Source: Cytophagales bacterium (lineage in GTDB: Bacteria > Bacteroidota > Bacteroidia > Cytophagales > Microscillaceae). Taken from it: a stretch of 47,391 nt of DNA. Made by a program: the position numbers and the translations under genes. The stretch lies in contig JAAFJG010000035.1 of the NCBI GenBank assembly GCA_013298075.1, positions 1 to 47,391 of the forward strand, in the 5' to 3' direction. The notes beneath the pieces are model-generated. The model was not told the DNA's origin, made no database searches, and was given only the letters and a program-made list of their open reading frames with translations. Positions 25,126 to 34,050 of the stretch are shown piece by piece (the first letter of the stretch is position 1; every line of letters begins with the position of its first letter).

Positions 25126-25857
25126 ATGAAAAAATTAATATTGGCATTTTTTGTTACTGCATTATTTGCAAGTTTAGCATTTGCCCAAGAACAAAAATCA
25201 GAAACCAGAAATATTACTAATTTTAATCAAGTTAGAAATAGTGGAAGTATGAAAGTTGTGTTGCAACAAGGAGAAAATGAATCTGTAAAAGTCGAAGCAG
25301 AAGGCATCGAATTGACAGACATTATCACAGAGGTAAACAACAACGAATTAGATATTTATTTGAAAGGACAAAAAGGCTCGTCTTGGAAAAGCAGAACAAA
25401 ATACAGAGGCAAAGCCATTGTTTATGTATCGTTTAAAAATCTAAAAGAAATTGCAAACGCAGGCTCAGGCACGTTGATCTGCGAAGGAGTTTTTAACACT
25501 GGAAGCATAGATATTAGACAAGCAGGCTCAGGAAATATCAGATTGACAAAATTAAATGCGAGTGCAAAAGTAGATGCCACTATTTCGGGTTCAGGAAATT
25601 TACAAATAGAATCAGGCAAAGGCAAAATGATGGAAACGACAGTGTCAGGCTCAGGAAATATTGATGTAGGTAGATTTGAAGCGGAAGACGTATATGCCAA
25701 AATTTCAGGGTCGGGCAATATTGTAGTCAATGCATCTAAAAGTTTACGAGCTAAAATTTCAGGTTCAGGAACGATTGGTTATCGTGGAGGCGCCCCTAAT
25801 GTTGAGAAAAACATTTCAGGCTCAGGAAAAATCAGAATGTTAGGAAAAAACGAATAA
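25126..25857 (+). CDS. Head-GIN domain (DUF2807) secreted protein
   Basis: This 243-residue protein has a signal peptide (about 1-20, ending LAFAQ). The mature part opens with ETRNITNFNQVRNSGSMKV, the usual entry of the DUF2807 auto-transporter-like head-GIN domain. A right-handed beta-helix then shows at least seven regularly spaced (A/S)GSG turns: AGSGTL, AGSGNI, SGSGNL, SGSGNI twice, SGSGTI and SGSGKI. Spacing is about 19-22 residues. The protein is probably periplasmic or surface-exposed; the family has no settled function. Start and length agree with the family. A terminator follows at once. Confidence 0.93.
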   Translation: MKKLILAFFVTALFASLAFAQEQKSETRNITNFNQVRNSGSMKVVLQQGENESVKVEAEGIELTDIITEVNNNELDIYLKGQKGSSWKSRTKYRGKAIVYVSFKNLKEIANAGSGTLICEGVFNTGSIDIRQAGSGNIRLTKLNASAKVDATISGSGNLQIESGKGKMMETTVSGSGNIDVGRFEAEDVYAKISGSGNIVVNASKSLRAKISGSGTIGYRGGAPNVEKNISGSGKIRMLGKNE

Positions 25858-25878
25858 AACTAACATAAAATTTGTTGT

Positions 25879-25918
25879 AAAATCCACGATTTTTTTGATT
25901 TCGTGGATTTTATTTTTT
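25879..25918 (+). terminator. Terminator of the head-GIN gene
   Basis: AAAATCCACGA (25879-25889) and its complement (25901-25911) form an 11-bp stem, followed by ATTTTTTTA. Confidence 0.85.
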
Positions 25919-25947
25919 TATCTTAAAATATTGATTATGAATGTTTT

Positions 25948-26079
25948 GTTACTGTAATTTTTCGTATGGTAAATAAATAATAGGAGGTTTACTTGTAATT
26001 TTATACAAATAAATTGACTTTATTTGTTAAAAAGTTATGATTATTTTAGTATAAAATAATTTTCCACACTTTTAATTAG
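25948..26079 (-). mobile_element. MITE-3 copy 3
   Basis: Left GTTACTGTAATTTTTCGTATGG and right TTTTCCACACTTTTAATTA (as short blocks) match the two ends of 16375-16512 in the opposite order. The last bases are changed where MITE-2 begins six bases later, so MITE-2 may have landed at or beside this end. Confidence 0.6.
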
Positions 26080-26085
26080 ATTAAG

Positions 26086-26384
26086 GGAGCATATAAAAAA
26101 TAAACTACCCACTCAAAAAAACTTATTTTTAGTTCCCTCACCGCTGGGTAGGGTTAGGGTCAGTGTTGTTAAGTTCTAATATTTGTCAGGTAAATTATTT
26201 TACAAATCAAAATATAATTTGCCAAATCTATAAGATTTTCAAAAAATTATAGATTTTTTACAGAATATTATACAAGTTAATTTCTATTTTATTTGTTAAA
26301 AAAAAAGAATTTAACAACACTGACCCCAGCCCTCCCCAAAGGTGAGGGAGTTTTTTTTGGGTATAATATTTTCTACTTAGTCCC
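26086..26384 (+). mobile_element. MITE-2, complete reference copy
   Basis: A 299-bp element from GGGAGCATATAAAAAATAA to TTTTCTACTTAGTCCC, flanked by TAA on both sides (26083-26085 and 26385-26387). The outer ends are imperfect inverted repeats. Inside, a second inverted pair (CTCACC... with AGGGTTAGGGTCAGTG and CACTGACCCCAGCCCT) encloses the AT-rich core. No open frame. It fills the space downstream of the flippase gene. Confidence 0.88.
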
Positions 26385-26436
26385 TAACAAGTTTTTTACA
26401 AATTTCAATTTTTATTTTTTTTAGACTGATAAAAAA

Positions 26437-27924
26437 TCACTTATTTTTCGACTTATTTAAAATATTGTTAATAATTTGTGTTAAATCTTCAGAAAAATTA
26501 CCAAAAATAACCACTAACGCATACATAAAAGTAATATAACTCGACCTCATACAAATATTCAAAAAAGTCGAAGAAAAAATAGGCAAAAATGAACTCGTAT
26601 AATAAATAAAAATACTCAATAGTAAAACTTTTAAACTATTGATATGAAAAGGTTGTAAGCCAAATTTGGCGTATAGAAACGCAAATTTTATCAAATTATA
26701 TAACACAAAAGATAAAAAAGTGGCAAAAGCAGCACCTGTGATTTGATAAATAGGAATAAAAATATAATTACCAATAATCATCAAAATAGACAAAATAATA
26801 ATCGACCAAAAATTGAAACGAAAATATTTGGATTGTATCAAAATTTCTGTACTTATACCCGTTGCCATATCGACCACACGCGTAAGTGCAATGAAAAAAA
26901 CGACCCATTTTCCTTCCATATATACTTTTCCGTTGGGCATTATCATAAAAATATTGTCAATATTGAGCCATATTCCCAAAAATAAAAAACAACCAATGAT
27001 AAATTGATTTAAAGCAGATTTTTGATAGATTTTTTGAATCAATGATAAATTATTTTCTTTCCATGCTTGCGAAATAATAGGCGTACTAATTTGTGAAATG
27101 GCTTTTCGAGGAATATCTAACACAGAACCTAAAAAATAAGCAATCATATAAATTCCCAAAGCACTATTATTTAACATGGCAGGAATCATAATCGTATCAA
27201 TTTTCATCACCACAATACTGCCTGCACCTGCAAATAAAATATAAGTGCTGTAAGTAAAAATTTCTTTGAGTCTATTTTTTGTTAAAAATGTAGGTTGAAA
27301 AGTAATGTATAAAATTTGTAAGTTTTTCAAATAAAACCATAATAATATTCCTATCAAACCATACGAAAAAACTCTTATCAAAACTAAAAAATCAAAAGAA
27401 AAATAATGCAACGCATAAAATAAAATCGAGATAATAATTAAAATTCTTAAAATTACTTCTCTAAAAAAAGAGGGAATAGCAATGCGTAAATGTCCGCGTA
27501 AATAAGATTCTAATAACATAATTTGCAATAAAAAAATAGCGTATAACCAAACATAACCAAAATAGGCTTGGTTTTCGGGGGCATTTTCGGTGTAATAACT
27601 CAACCAAATATCTTGAGTCAAATAAAATATCAAACCAAAAAATAAAAAACAAGCATAACTATAAATAAATAAAAAAGATAACAAACCATTGTGTTTTTTT
27701 TCTGAATCTTTGAACATTGGAAAAAATTTGTCCGATAAATTTGCTCCTCCCCAATTACATAAAATTAACAATAGTAAACCTACACTTTCAATCCAACTTA
27801 TTAAGCCAATTTGTGAAGGAGTAAGAAATTTTGGAGAAAGCCACAAAATATTAAAAGCGCCTATTGCTGTACCTAAATAGCCCGCAAAAGACGCTTTTAA
27901 ACTCTGACGAATGATAATGCCCAT
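26437..27924 (-). CDS. Polysaccharide flippase-like membrane protein (MATE/MOP type)
   Basis: This protein has 495 residues from the ATG at 27924 (MGIIIRQSLKASFAGYLG, the normal entry of Wzx/RfbX-type flippases). The open frame continues 35 codons upstream, but those encode repeat-derived sequence from the end of a MITE-2 (GYNIFIGYNIF), so I reject that start. About 12-14 hydrophobic helices fill the protein, with KIDTIMIPAMLNNSALGIYMIAYFLG in the seventh to eighth helix region (key part KIDTIMI and LGIYMIA). It probably moves lipid-linked saccharide across the inner membrane. No glycosyltransferase cluster is present. Its upstream region is replaced by mobile-element sequence, so its promoter is not evident. 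Confidence 0.85.
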   Translation of the reverse strand: MGIIIRQSLKASFAGYLGTAIGAFNILWLSPKFLTPSQIGLISWIESVGLLLLILCNWGGANLSDKFFPMFKDSEKKHNGLLSFLFIYSYACFLFFGLIFYLTQDIWLSYYTENAPENQAYFGYVWLYAIFLLQIMLLESYLRGHLRIAIPSFFREVILRILIIISILFYALHYFSFDFLVLIRVFSYGLIGILLWFYLKNLQILYITFQPTFLTKNRLKEIFTYSTYILFAGAGSIVVMKIDTIMIPAMLNNSALGIYMIAYFLGSVLDIPRKAISQISTPIISQAWKENNLSLIQKIYQKSALNQFIIGCFLFLGIWLNIDNIFMIMPNGKVYMEGKWVVFFIALTRVVDMATGISTEILIQSKYFRFNFWSIIILSILMIIGNYIFIPIYQITGAAFATFLSFVLYNLIKFAFLYAKFGLQPFHINSLKVLLLSIFIYYTSSFLPIFSSTFLNICMRSSYITFMYALVVIFGNFSEDLTQIINNILNKSKNK

Positions 27925-27967
27925 TGAAAATAAAAAATATATGTAAAAAAAGGAAAAAAACTTCTTA

Positions 27968-28130
27968 ATAATTAAGTAGAAAATATTATACCCAATAAAA
28001 ATATTATACCCAATAAAAATCTTATTCATTACATATCTAAAACGTAGGCGTTAACGCCTACGTTTTAGATATGTATATTTCCAAAAATAAATTTCTTAAT
28101 ATTTGGATAACTTATTTTTTAGATGTTCCC
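27968..28130 (-). mobile_element. MITE-2 short copy carrying a palindrome
   Basis: TAAGTAGAAAATATTATACCC at the left (terminal bases changed to ATAAT) and TTATTTTTTAGATGTTCCC at the right, with TTA on both flanks (27965-27967 and 28131-28133). The usual core is absent. Instead ATATTATACCCAATAAAA is repeated twice in tandem, followed by the 44-bp palindrome at 28031-28074. Confidence 0.72.
28031..28074. repeat. Perfect 44-bp palindrome centred on GCGTTAACGC
   Basis: ACATATCTAAAACGTAG (28031-28047), GCGTTAACGC, and the exact complement of the arm (28058-28074). There is no mismatch over 22 bp per side. It has the same 17-10-17 plan as 20405-20448. Confidence 0.85.
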
Positions 28131-28163
28131 TTAATCTTGAAAATCTTGTCAAAAATAAAAAAA

Positions 28164-29447
28164 CTACTTCAACATTTTTTTAATGGAAGCAAATATTTCT
28201 AATTTTTTTTCATTTCTAAAATATTTAATCGGGTGAATAATAATAAGCACCAAAGAAAATATCATAAAAATAGTTTCGTATAAAAATAAATTAGATTGAT
28301 AAAAATTAGTATTCATTCCAAAAGAAATAAAATAAATAAAAGGCAATAATAACAATAAAATACAAATCAATAACCATATTTTTTGTTCATTTTCTCGCCT
28401 TATCAAAACGATAAAAAAGGATAAAATAATACTAAATTGAGAACCTAACAAACCCCAAAAAGAAATATGTTCTAAAATAAAATAAGCCCAATTATTTTCA
28501 AAATAAACAATTAGAATAGCAAAAATCAATAAAAAAGTAAAAATATAAATAGGCAAACGCACAAAACCCAACGAAATATCAGAATATTCATATTCTTCTA
28601 AAAAATGAAAAATCAAACGCAAAGAAATAAGTGTTACTGATAAACTAATTAAAATATCTGCATTTTGAGCCAAAATAGGTACATTTGACCAAAAAAACTG
28701 AAACGCAAAACCTGTTTTATTCAAAGCATATAAACCTAAAAAGAAAATATATAAACCTAAATAACCCACTAAAATATTTTTTACTCGAATAAATAAAAAA
28801 AGAATAGCAACACTCATCAAAATAATAAACATCATATATGCACCCAATTTAGTTTGATGAAGCAATGAATCTTGCCAAAAAAAATTAGGTTTTACTAAAT
28901 GAATAGGAATAAAAGTAGATAAACCTGAATTATTCAAATAAACATAAAAATCTTTTTGTTCTTTGGGTTTAAAATACAAAGGAAAAATAAAATTATGATG
29001 GTTGAACATTCGAGAAGCAAAAGGAAGTTGTGTGCCTGTGTGCCTGTGTCGTTCTATTTTTTCTTTCATTTCAAAAAATTCTAATTCTTTCAGCAAAGGA
29101 TTAGCAAATTCTAACATTAAATCGACCTGATAATCGTTTGTGTTCGCAATTTTAAAATATATCCAATACCCATCATTTGGATTTTGTGCTATTAAATTTA
29201 ATTGATTATTCAAGTTTCTTTGAAAAGGATAATTGACGCTATCTCGCATTACTTTTGCCAAAGAAGGTTTATTTTTGGAAAGATGAATATTGATAAATCT
29301 TTCTAAACCATTCGAATCTTTTAAACTATCTGTAATTAAAAATAAAGGAGAATTTGTACTTGATAAATTGTATTCTGTTTGTGCTGATACATCAAGTATT
29401 TTTCCCCATAATATTAAAAAGTATAAATAGCAATAAAAACGATTCAT
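28164..29447 (-). CDS. 7TM-DISM receptor-like protein without effector domain
   Basis: This 427-residue protein has a signal peptide (about 1-22, ending VSAQ). A periplasmic 7TMR-DISMED2-like beta-domain follows (about 30-190, with NPNDGYWIYFKIANTNDYQV, 20 residues, and PFASRMFNHHNFIFPLYF). Seven hydrophobic helices run from about 205 to 400. The protein ends about 25 residues after the last helix, so it lacks the histidine kinase, GGDEF or HTH domain that usually follows. It may signal through a partner or be a shortened receptor. No response regulator is adjacent. The ligand is unknown; DISMED2 domains are thought to bind carbohydrates. The start gives a clean signal peptide. Confidence 0.82.
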   Translation of the reverse strand: MNRFYCYLYFLILWGKILDVSAQTEYNLSSTNSPLFLITDSLKDSNGLERFINIHLSKNKPSLAKVMRDSVNYPFQRNLNNQLNLIAQNPNDGYWIYFKIANTNDYQVDLMLEFANPLLKELEFFEMKEKIERHRHTGTQLPFASRMFNHHNFIFPLYFKPKEQKDFYVYLNNSGLSTFIPIHLVKPNFFWQDSLLHQTKLGAYMMFIILMSVAILFLFIRVKNILVGYLGLYIFFLGLYALNKTGFAFQFFWSNVPILAQNADILISLSVTLISLRLIFHFLEEYEYSDISLGFVRLPIYIFTFLLIFAILIVYFENNWAYFILEHISFWGLLGSQFSIILSFFIVLIRRENEQKIWLLICILLLLLPFIYFISFGMNTNFYQSNLFLYETIFMIFSLVLIIIHPIKYFRNEKKLEIFASIKKMLK

Positions 29448-29537
29448 ATTCTTATAACGAAAATATAATAAAAATTAAACAAGATATGAAATATTTTTTT
29501 TGAAAGAATTGATAAAAGGCAAGAAAATTTATTTTAC

Positions 29538-29582
29538 TAAAAAAAATAAAAGCAAGTTTTTATGGACAAAACTCGCTTTTAT
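29538..29582 (-). terminator. Terminator of speD
   Basis: On the minus strand ATAAAAGCGAGTTTT (29582-29568) pairs with the arm at 29560-29546 (one G-U), followed by a T-run. It lies 26 bases after the speD stop. Confidence 0.82.
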
Positions 29583-29608
29583 TCAAAAACTATTATTCGA
29601 AAAAAATA

Positions 29609-30013
29609 TTATAAAACGGCGTTTAATTCTGCTTTATGTTTTAGTTCTCCTTCAAAGCCAATATCGTGTAATTGTCCACGTTTCATTTCTACGCTTGACG
29701 TGTGTCCTGCTGCAAAACCTTGTTTTAAGTGCGTAAAGGCTTTTACTGCATCAATCGTATCTCCACAAGTGAAAATATCTACGGCTGCATAACCGTATTC
29801 AGGCCAAGTATGAATCGATAAATGGGACTCGGCAATCACGATAACGCCACTTACTCCATAAGGATTAAAAGTATGAAAATGACTACCAATTACAGTAGCA
29901 CCACTCAAAATCGCTGCTTCATTCATCAATTTTTCAATAAGGGCAGTATCATTCATAGTATTTTTATCACATTGATAAAATTCTGCGATGATGTGATTAC
30001 CTAATGCTTGCAT
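29609..30013 (-). CDS. speD: S-adenosylmethionine decarboxylase proenzyme
   Basis: This 134-residue class 1b AdoMetDC is made as a proenzyme and cuts itself between Glu62 and Ser63 (in AESHLSIHTWPE) to make the pyruvoyl cofactor. His68 and Cys83 (FTCGD) occupy the positions known to be catalytic in the Thermotoga enzyme. The product, decarboxylated SAM, is the aminopropyl donor for spermidine. No spermidine synthase or arginine decarboxylase is next to it. Length and start fit the bacterial family exactly. It has its own promoter (30072-30103) and terminator, so it is a single-gene unit. Confidence 0.95.
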   Translation of the reverse strand: MQALGNHIIAEFYQCDKNTMNDTALIEKLMNEAAILSGATVIGSHFHTFNPYGVSGVIVIAESHLSIHTWPEYGYAAVDIFTCGDTIDAVKAFTHLKQGFAAGHTSSVEMKRGQLHDIGFEGELKHKAELNAVL

Positions 30014-30071
30014 TTTTACAAAAGTTGTTGTTTATGTAAATAAATAATTTCTTTAAAAATTAAAAACGGTG

Positions 30072-30103
30072 CAAATTTAACGTATTATATCCAAATAAAC
30101 AAA
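30072..30103 (-). promoter_or_regulatory. speD promoter
   Basis: On the minus strand TTTG (30103-30100), 20 bases, TAAATTTG (30079-30072). Exact consensus match, with about 50 bases of leader. Confidence 0.7.
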
Positions 30104-30142
30104 AAAATGTAAGTTTTTTTGATAAATTTAATATTTTTTCAA

Positions 30143-31213
30143 TTATTCTACTCCTTCTTTTAATCTTTCTGTATTTTCAGCCATACGTAAATTATCGATA
30201 AAATCAATAATATTTCCGTCCATTACGTTGGGCAAATTATAGGCTGTAAAGTTGATTCTATGGTCTGTAACCCTACTTTGTGGATAATTATAGGTGCGAA
30301 TTTTGGCACTTCTATCACCTGTACTCACCATCGTTTTGCGTTGTTGTGAAATTTCTGTTTGCTGTTTATTCAACGCATCTTCATACAAACGAGAGCGCAA
30401 CATACGCATCGCAATCTCACGATTTCCTAATTGACTTCTTTCGGTCTGACAAGTTACCACAAAACCTGATGGAAGGTGTCTTAAAATAACTTTTGTTTCT
30501 ACTTTATTGACATTTTGTCCACCTGCTCCACCACTTCGAGCCGTTTGCAATTCCAAATCTGCATCTCTGATTTCAATATCAATCTCCTCCGCTTCGGGCA
30601 AAACCACCACACTCGCCGCAGACGTATGCACACGTCCTTGCGTTTCGGTTTCGGGTACACGTTGCACACGATGCACGCCTGATTCAAACTTCATCATCGC
30701 ATACACATCTTCGCCTACCATACCCACAACAACCTCTTTATATCCGCCAGAACTTCCTTCTGTAACGTCCAAAACGGTCATTTGCCATTTCATTCTTTCA
30801 GCAAATCTTTGATACATTCTATATAAATCTCCTGCAAAAATGGCTGCTTCATCACCTCCTGAACCACCACGAATTTCAAGGATAATATTTTTACTATCAT
30901 TAGGGTCTTTTGGAATGAGTAAAGTTTTAATTTCCTCTTCCATGTCAGATTTTTTAGGTAATAATTCATCGATTTCAGCCTTTGCCATTTCCCTAAATTC
31001 AGGGTCTTTTTCAGTTTCTAATACTTTTTTGGCAGAGGCGATATTTCCTAAAATCATTTCATATCGACAATAAGCTTCATCGATTTTTCCTAAATCTTTA
31101 TATTCTTTTGAAAGTTTTTTATATTGTTTTATATCAGCGGTAGCGTCTGGTCTTGTAACTAATTCGGCTACTTCTAAATATCTTTTACGAATAGATTCTA
31201 ATTTATCTAACAT
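30143..31213 (-). CDS. prfA: Peptide chain release factor 1
   Basis: This 356-residue class I release factor has the catalytic GGQ at 231-233 (in [14 protein letters not shown]) and the tripeptide anticodon region PET at 187-189 ([15 protein letters not shown]), which fits RF1 (P-x-T) rather than RF2 (SPF). It releases peptides at UAA and UAG. The Gln in GGQ is normally methylated by PrmC, whose remnant lies at 20636-20822, so a working prmC should exist elsewhere. The start fits the family. It lies downstream of rpmH on the same strand, separated by about 190 bp with a hairpin. Confidence 0.96.
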   Translation of the reverse strand: MLDKLESIRKRYLEVAELVTRPDATADIKQYKKLSKEYKDLGKIDEAYCRYEMILGNIASAKKVLETEKDPEFREMAKAEIDELLPKKSDMEEEIKTLLIPKDPNDSKNIILEIRGGSGGDEAAIFAGDLYRMYQRFAERMKWQMTVLDVTEGSSGGYKEVVVGMVGEDVYAMMKFESGVHRVQRVPETETQGRVHTSAASVVVLPEAEEIDIEIRDADLELQTARSGGAGGQNVNKVETKVILRHLPSGFVVTCQTERSQLGNREIAMRMLRSRLYEDALNKQQTEISQQRKTMVSTGDRSAKIRTYNYPQSRVTDHRINFTAYNLPNVMDGNIIDFIDNLRMAENTERLKEGVE

Positions 31214-31315
31214 ATTGCTTTATTTTTTTGAATTTATTTTTTGTTTATTTTTTTTGAATTTATTTTTTTGAGGATTAGACAAGCAATGTTTTTTATAAAT
31301 AAATAGTTGTGTTAC

Positions 31316-31385
31316 TTATAAAAATAAAACCCATTGTATCGTTTTTACTTGTAAAATTACAAATAAAAAAGAATTATAATGGGTT
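31316..31385 (-). terminator. Probable terminator after rpmH
   Basis: On the minus strand AACCCATT (31385-31378) pairs with AATGGGTT (31335-31328) across a 42-base loop that contains a smaller TTGTAA/TTACAA hairpin, followed by TTTTATTTTTAT. The long loop lowers confidence. Confidence 0.5.
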
Positions 31386-31405
31386 ATTGATGAATAAAAA
31401 TATTC

Positions 31406-31561
31406 CTAACGATGACGTTTTACGTCAGATACGCTCAATTTTGTACGTCCTTTTGCTCTGCGGCGTGCCAATACTTTGCGACCATTAGCAGTTGACATAC
31501 GTAAGCGAAAACCGTGTTTGTTTCTTCTTTTTCTATTCGAAGGTTGATAGGTACGTTTCAT
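31406..31561 (-). CDS. rpmH: 50S ribosomal protein L34
   Basis: This 51-residue gene reads [20 protein letters not shown], then [20 protein letters not shown], then [11 protein letters not shown]. It is a full-length, highly basic L34, with the conserved MKRT-Q-PS start and [13 protein letters not shown] block. It binds 23S rRNA. In many bacteria rpmH is next to rnpA and dnaA; here prfA is downstream and porZ ends about 110 bp upstream on the same strand. The initiating ATG is at 31561. Confidence 0.98.
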   Translation of the reverse strand: MKRTYQPSNRKRRNKHGFRLRMSTANGRKVLARRRAKGRTKLSVSDVKRHR

Positions 31562-31612
31562 TTTATTATGACTATTTTATAATGTTAAAAATCAAATTTC
31601 ACAAAAGAGTTG

Positions 31613-31643
31613 CAAATATAAATTCTTTTTTTGATATATTCAT
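31613..31643 (-). promoter_or_regulatory. Possible rpmH promoter
   Basis: On the minus strand TATATTTG (31620-31613) is a full minus-7 match; the minus-33 box at the right spacing is only TATG (31644-31641). It leaves about 45 bases of leader. Confidence 0.4.
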
Positions 31644-31669
31644 AATTTTTATGAAAAAATAAAAAAAAT

Positions 31670-33940
31670 TTATTTTACAACCGCAATTTTTCCTACTAAT
31701 GTTTCACTTCCATCTATTTTTGTAGCAAAAATAAGATACACTCCTGTCTCGGCTTGTGTGCCTTGATAATCTTTTAAATTCCAAGAAGTTGTGCCGCCAT
31801 TTGCTTTGGTTTCAAAAAATAAACGTCCTGCTGTATCTGTAATTTTTACCAAACTATTTTCTGCCAAACCTGAAATTCCTACCTCTCCATAATAATCAGG
31901 ACGCACAGGATTGGGAAATATTTTTATATCTCCAAAATTTTCTGTACTTTCTGTGGCATCTGTCCGATAAGATACAATGCCATTGTCATTCAACACAAAT
32001 AATTCTCCCGTTTGTGGATTTAATGCCAAATCAACTATATTATTATCGTACAAAGGACTATTATCAACGTTAAAATAATCAATATTTTGTGTGCCATCTG
32101 CATTAAAAAGCCACAGACCATTTTTTGTGCCAATCCATTTTCTATTTCCGCCATCAACCGTAATATTAGTAACAATTTCACTTCTCAAAAGTGGACGAGT
32201 CGAAAAAATGGGGGTAAAAAAATTAGTATTGCTGTCAAATATTCGATTCGAACTAAATAAAATAGCCACGCCTCGATTTGTACCTACCCAAATTTGTCCA
32301 TCTTTGTCTTGAGTAATGCTATTAACAATATTATCGGGTAAATTGCCATTGCTTGCTCCGTTGGTAATCAAGCGACTTCTATTGGTTTTATCATCAAAAA
32401 CCCATAAACCACCTACGGCTGTTCTCATCAATTTAAAACCATTTTTATCGATAAAAATATCAATAATTTGTCTGCTTTCGGGCTGGGCAGAGGTGAAACT
32501 TTGCCAAGTATTGTTGGCTCTTTTGACGTGTAAATAAGGAGCAGAATTATTGGGCTGAAATTGTGTAAACCAAACATCACCATTTTTATCTACGGCAACA
32601 CTCGTGATGCGTAATTTTCCTGTAATATCATTTTGAAAAGTGGTGCCTGTGGTGCTTGTATTCAAAATTGAAAAAGTATTGTCATTTTTTTTAACCAATA
32701 CGCCATCACCAAACGAAGTAAAATACCAACTTTTATCAACATTTGAATATTGCATATCGACAAAATCTTTCAAATTTGGAATATTTTGAGCGTTCAAAGC
32801 ATCATAATTATTATAATTTTTCCAAATTCCATTATCAAAAATATAAAAACCTAACATTTGATTTTTGGCTGAAATGGTATTATCAAAACCTCCCGAACTT
32901 ACTGAGATTTGTCCATTCCCAACGGCAATTCTTTGGGTCGATATATTGGCGGGACTATTGGGAAAATATTTTTCAAATATTGTATTGTTATTTTTATTAG
33001 TAATTAATCCATTTTGACTATCTGCGGCAAATATTTTTCCATCTTGATTGATATGCGATTCTTGTAAATTGACAAATAAAGAATTGTTAATCGTGCTAAA
33101 AATCTCGTCAGTTCCTGCCCTAAAAATTTGATTTTGATTATTGACAATTATAAAATTTTGTGTTGCGTTAATGTTTTTGAGAGAAGTCAAAGAGCCAATA
33201 TTTACATTTGTCCATGCATTATTATTGAGATGTGTATATCGATATAACAAATTATTATTCTGAATAGCATATACTTTTTCGTTAAAACTAACTATTTTCG
33301 TTGTATTTATATTGTTTATACCATTAGCGTTAGTAAATCTTTTCCATTGGTTAAAGTCTTTGAGATTGTTGTTTAATGCCCCAATCATTACGCCATTTTC
33401 TGTGCCTAATACCAAACTATCTTTAGAAATAGTCGCACTATTTATTTTGAGATTTGCTCCTGCTATACCTAAATTTTGATAGGTATCTACGATAATTTTT
33501 CTATCACTATCCCAAACAATCACGCCAAAATCAGTACAAATATATCCTTTATTTTGATAAAAATAAATTTGATTGATAGTTTTGCTTTGTGTGATTGATA
33601 AATCTTTGATAAGTGTATTATTTAGAATTTCTCCATTTTTTAACCAATTCAATGTGCCATTTTGATAAGCAATTAATAACGCTGTTTTTTGTGCATCAAA
33701 ACCAATAGCAGCCATATTTCCATCGCTCAATCCATCAATTTTAGACAAAGTATAAGTCGAATTTTCATCAAAAGGTAAAAAGAAAATGCCATTTTTGGCT
33801 TGAATATAGGCTCTTGTATTTGTTAATGTTATTTTTTGTGCTGATTGATAATTTGCATGCACGCGAAATGTGTGCATCTGAATATTTTGAGCAGATAAAA
33901 AAGAAGTAGTAAGCAGAAATAAAATCAAAAATATATACAT
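31670..33940 (-). CDS. porZ: PorZ-like T9SS protein with C-terminal sorting domain
   Basis: I start at the ATG at 33940 (756 residues), which gives a signal peptide MYIFLILFLLTTSFLSAQ. The 46 upstream codons overlap the promoter and are rejected. Two beta-propeller domains follow, with two-component-regulator-like blades such as GLSDGNMAAIGFD, GDVWFTQF, DGQIWVGTNRGVAIL and RKWIGTKNGLWLF. A C-terminal T9SS sorting domain begins near KIFPNPVRPDYYG. This order matches PorZ, a surface component of the T9SS attachment complex that binds anionic LPS and supports cleavage and anchoring of cargo. Together with the cargo at 6076 and the PorV-like barrel, it shows that the organism runs a T9SS. Confidence 0.83.
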   Translation of the reverse strand: MYIFLILFLLTTSFLSAQNIQMHTFRVHANYQSAQKITLTNTRAYIQAKNGIFFLPFDENSTYTLSKIDGLSDGNMAAIGFDAQKTALLIAYQNGTLNWLKNGEILNNTLIKDLSITQSKTINQIYFYQNKGYICTDFGVIVWDSDRKIIVDTYQNLGIAGANLKINSATISKDSLVLGTENGVMIGALNNNLKDFNQWKRFTNANGINNINTTKIVSFNEKVYAIQNNNLLYRYTHLNNNAWTNVNIGSLTSLKNINATQNFIIVNNQNQIFRAGTDEIFSTINNSLFVNLQESHINQDGKIFAADSQNGLITNKNNNTIFEKYFPNSPANISTQRIAVGNGQISVSSGGFDNTISAKNQMLGFYIFDNGIWKNYNNYDALNAQNIPNLKDFVDMQYSNVDKSWYFTSFGDGVLVKKNDNTFSILNTSTTGTTFQNDITGKLRITSVAVDKNGDVWFTQFQPNNSAPYLHVKRANNTWQSFTSAQPESRQIIDIFIDKNGFKLMRTAVGGLWVFDDKTNRSRLITNGASNGNLPDNIVNSITQDKDGQIWVGTNRGVAILFSSNRIFDSNTNFFTPIFSTRPLLRSEIVTNITVDGGNRKWIGTKNGLWLFNADGTQNIDYFNVDNSPLYDNNIVDLALNPQTGELFVLNDNGIVSYRTDATESTENFGDIKIFPNPVRPDYYGEVGISGLAENSLVKITDTAGRLFFETKANGGTTSWNLKDYQGTQAETGVYLIFATKIDGSETLVGKIAVVK

Positions 33941-33987
33941 TTGATTAGAAAAATTAAAAATGAAATAAAACAAAAAAATATTTTTAG

Positions 33988-34019
33988 CAAAAGTACTAAA
34001 GATATTACTGATAATGCAA
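33988..34019 (-). promoter_or_regulatory. porZ promoter
   Basis: On the minus strand TTG (34019-34017), 21 bases, TACTTTTG (33995-33988). It lies inside the longer open frame and supports the start at 33940. A MITE-2 begins about 30 bp further upstream. Confidence 0.6.
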
Positions 34020-34050
34020 TGTTTTTTTAAAATATAGTTTATAGAAGTAA

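Noticed and set aside
30014-30142. SAM or polyamine riboswitch before speD or prfA
   Set aside because: The speD leader is only about 50 bases of AT-rich sequence with no conserved paired core.
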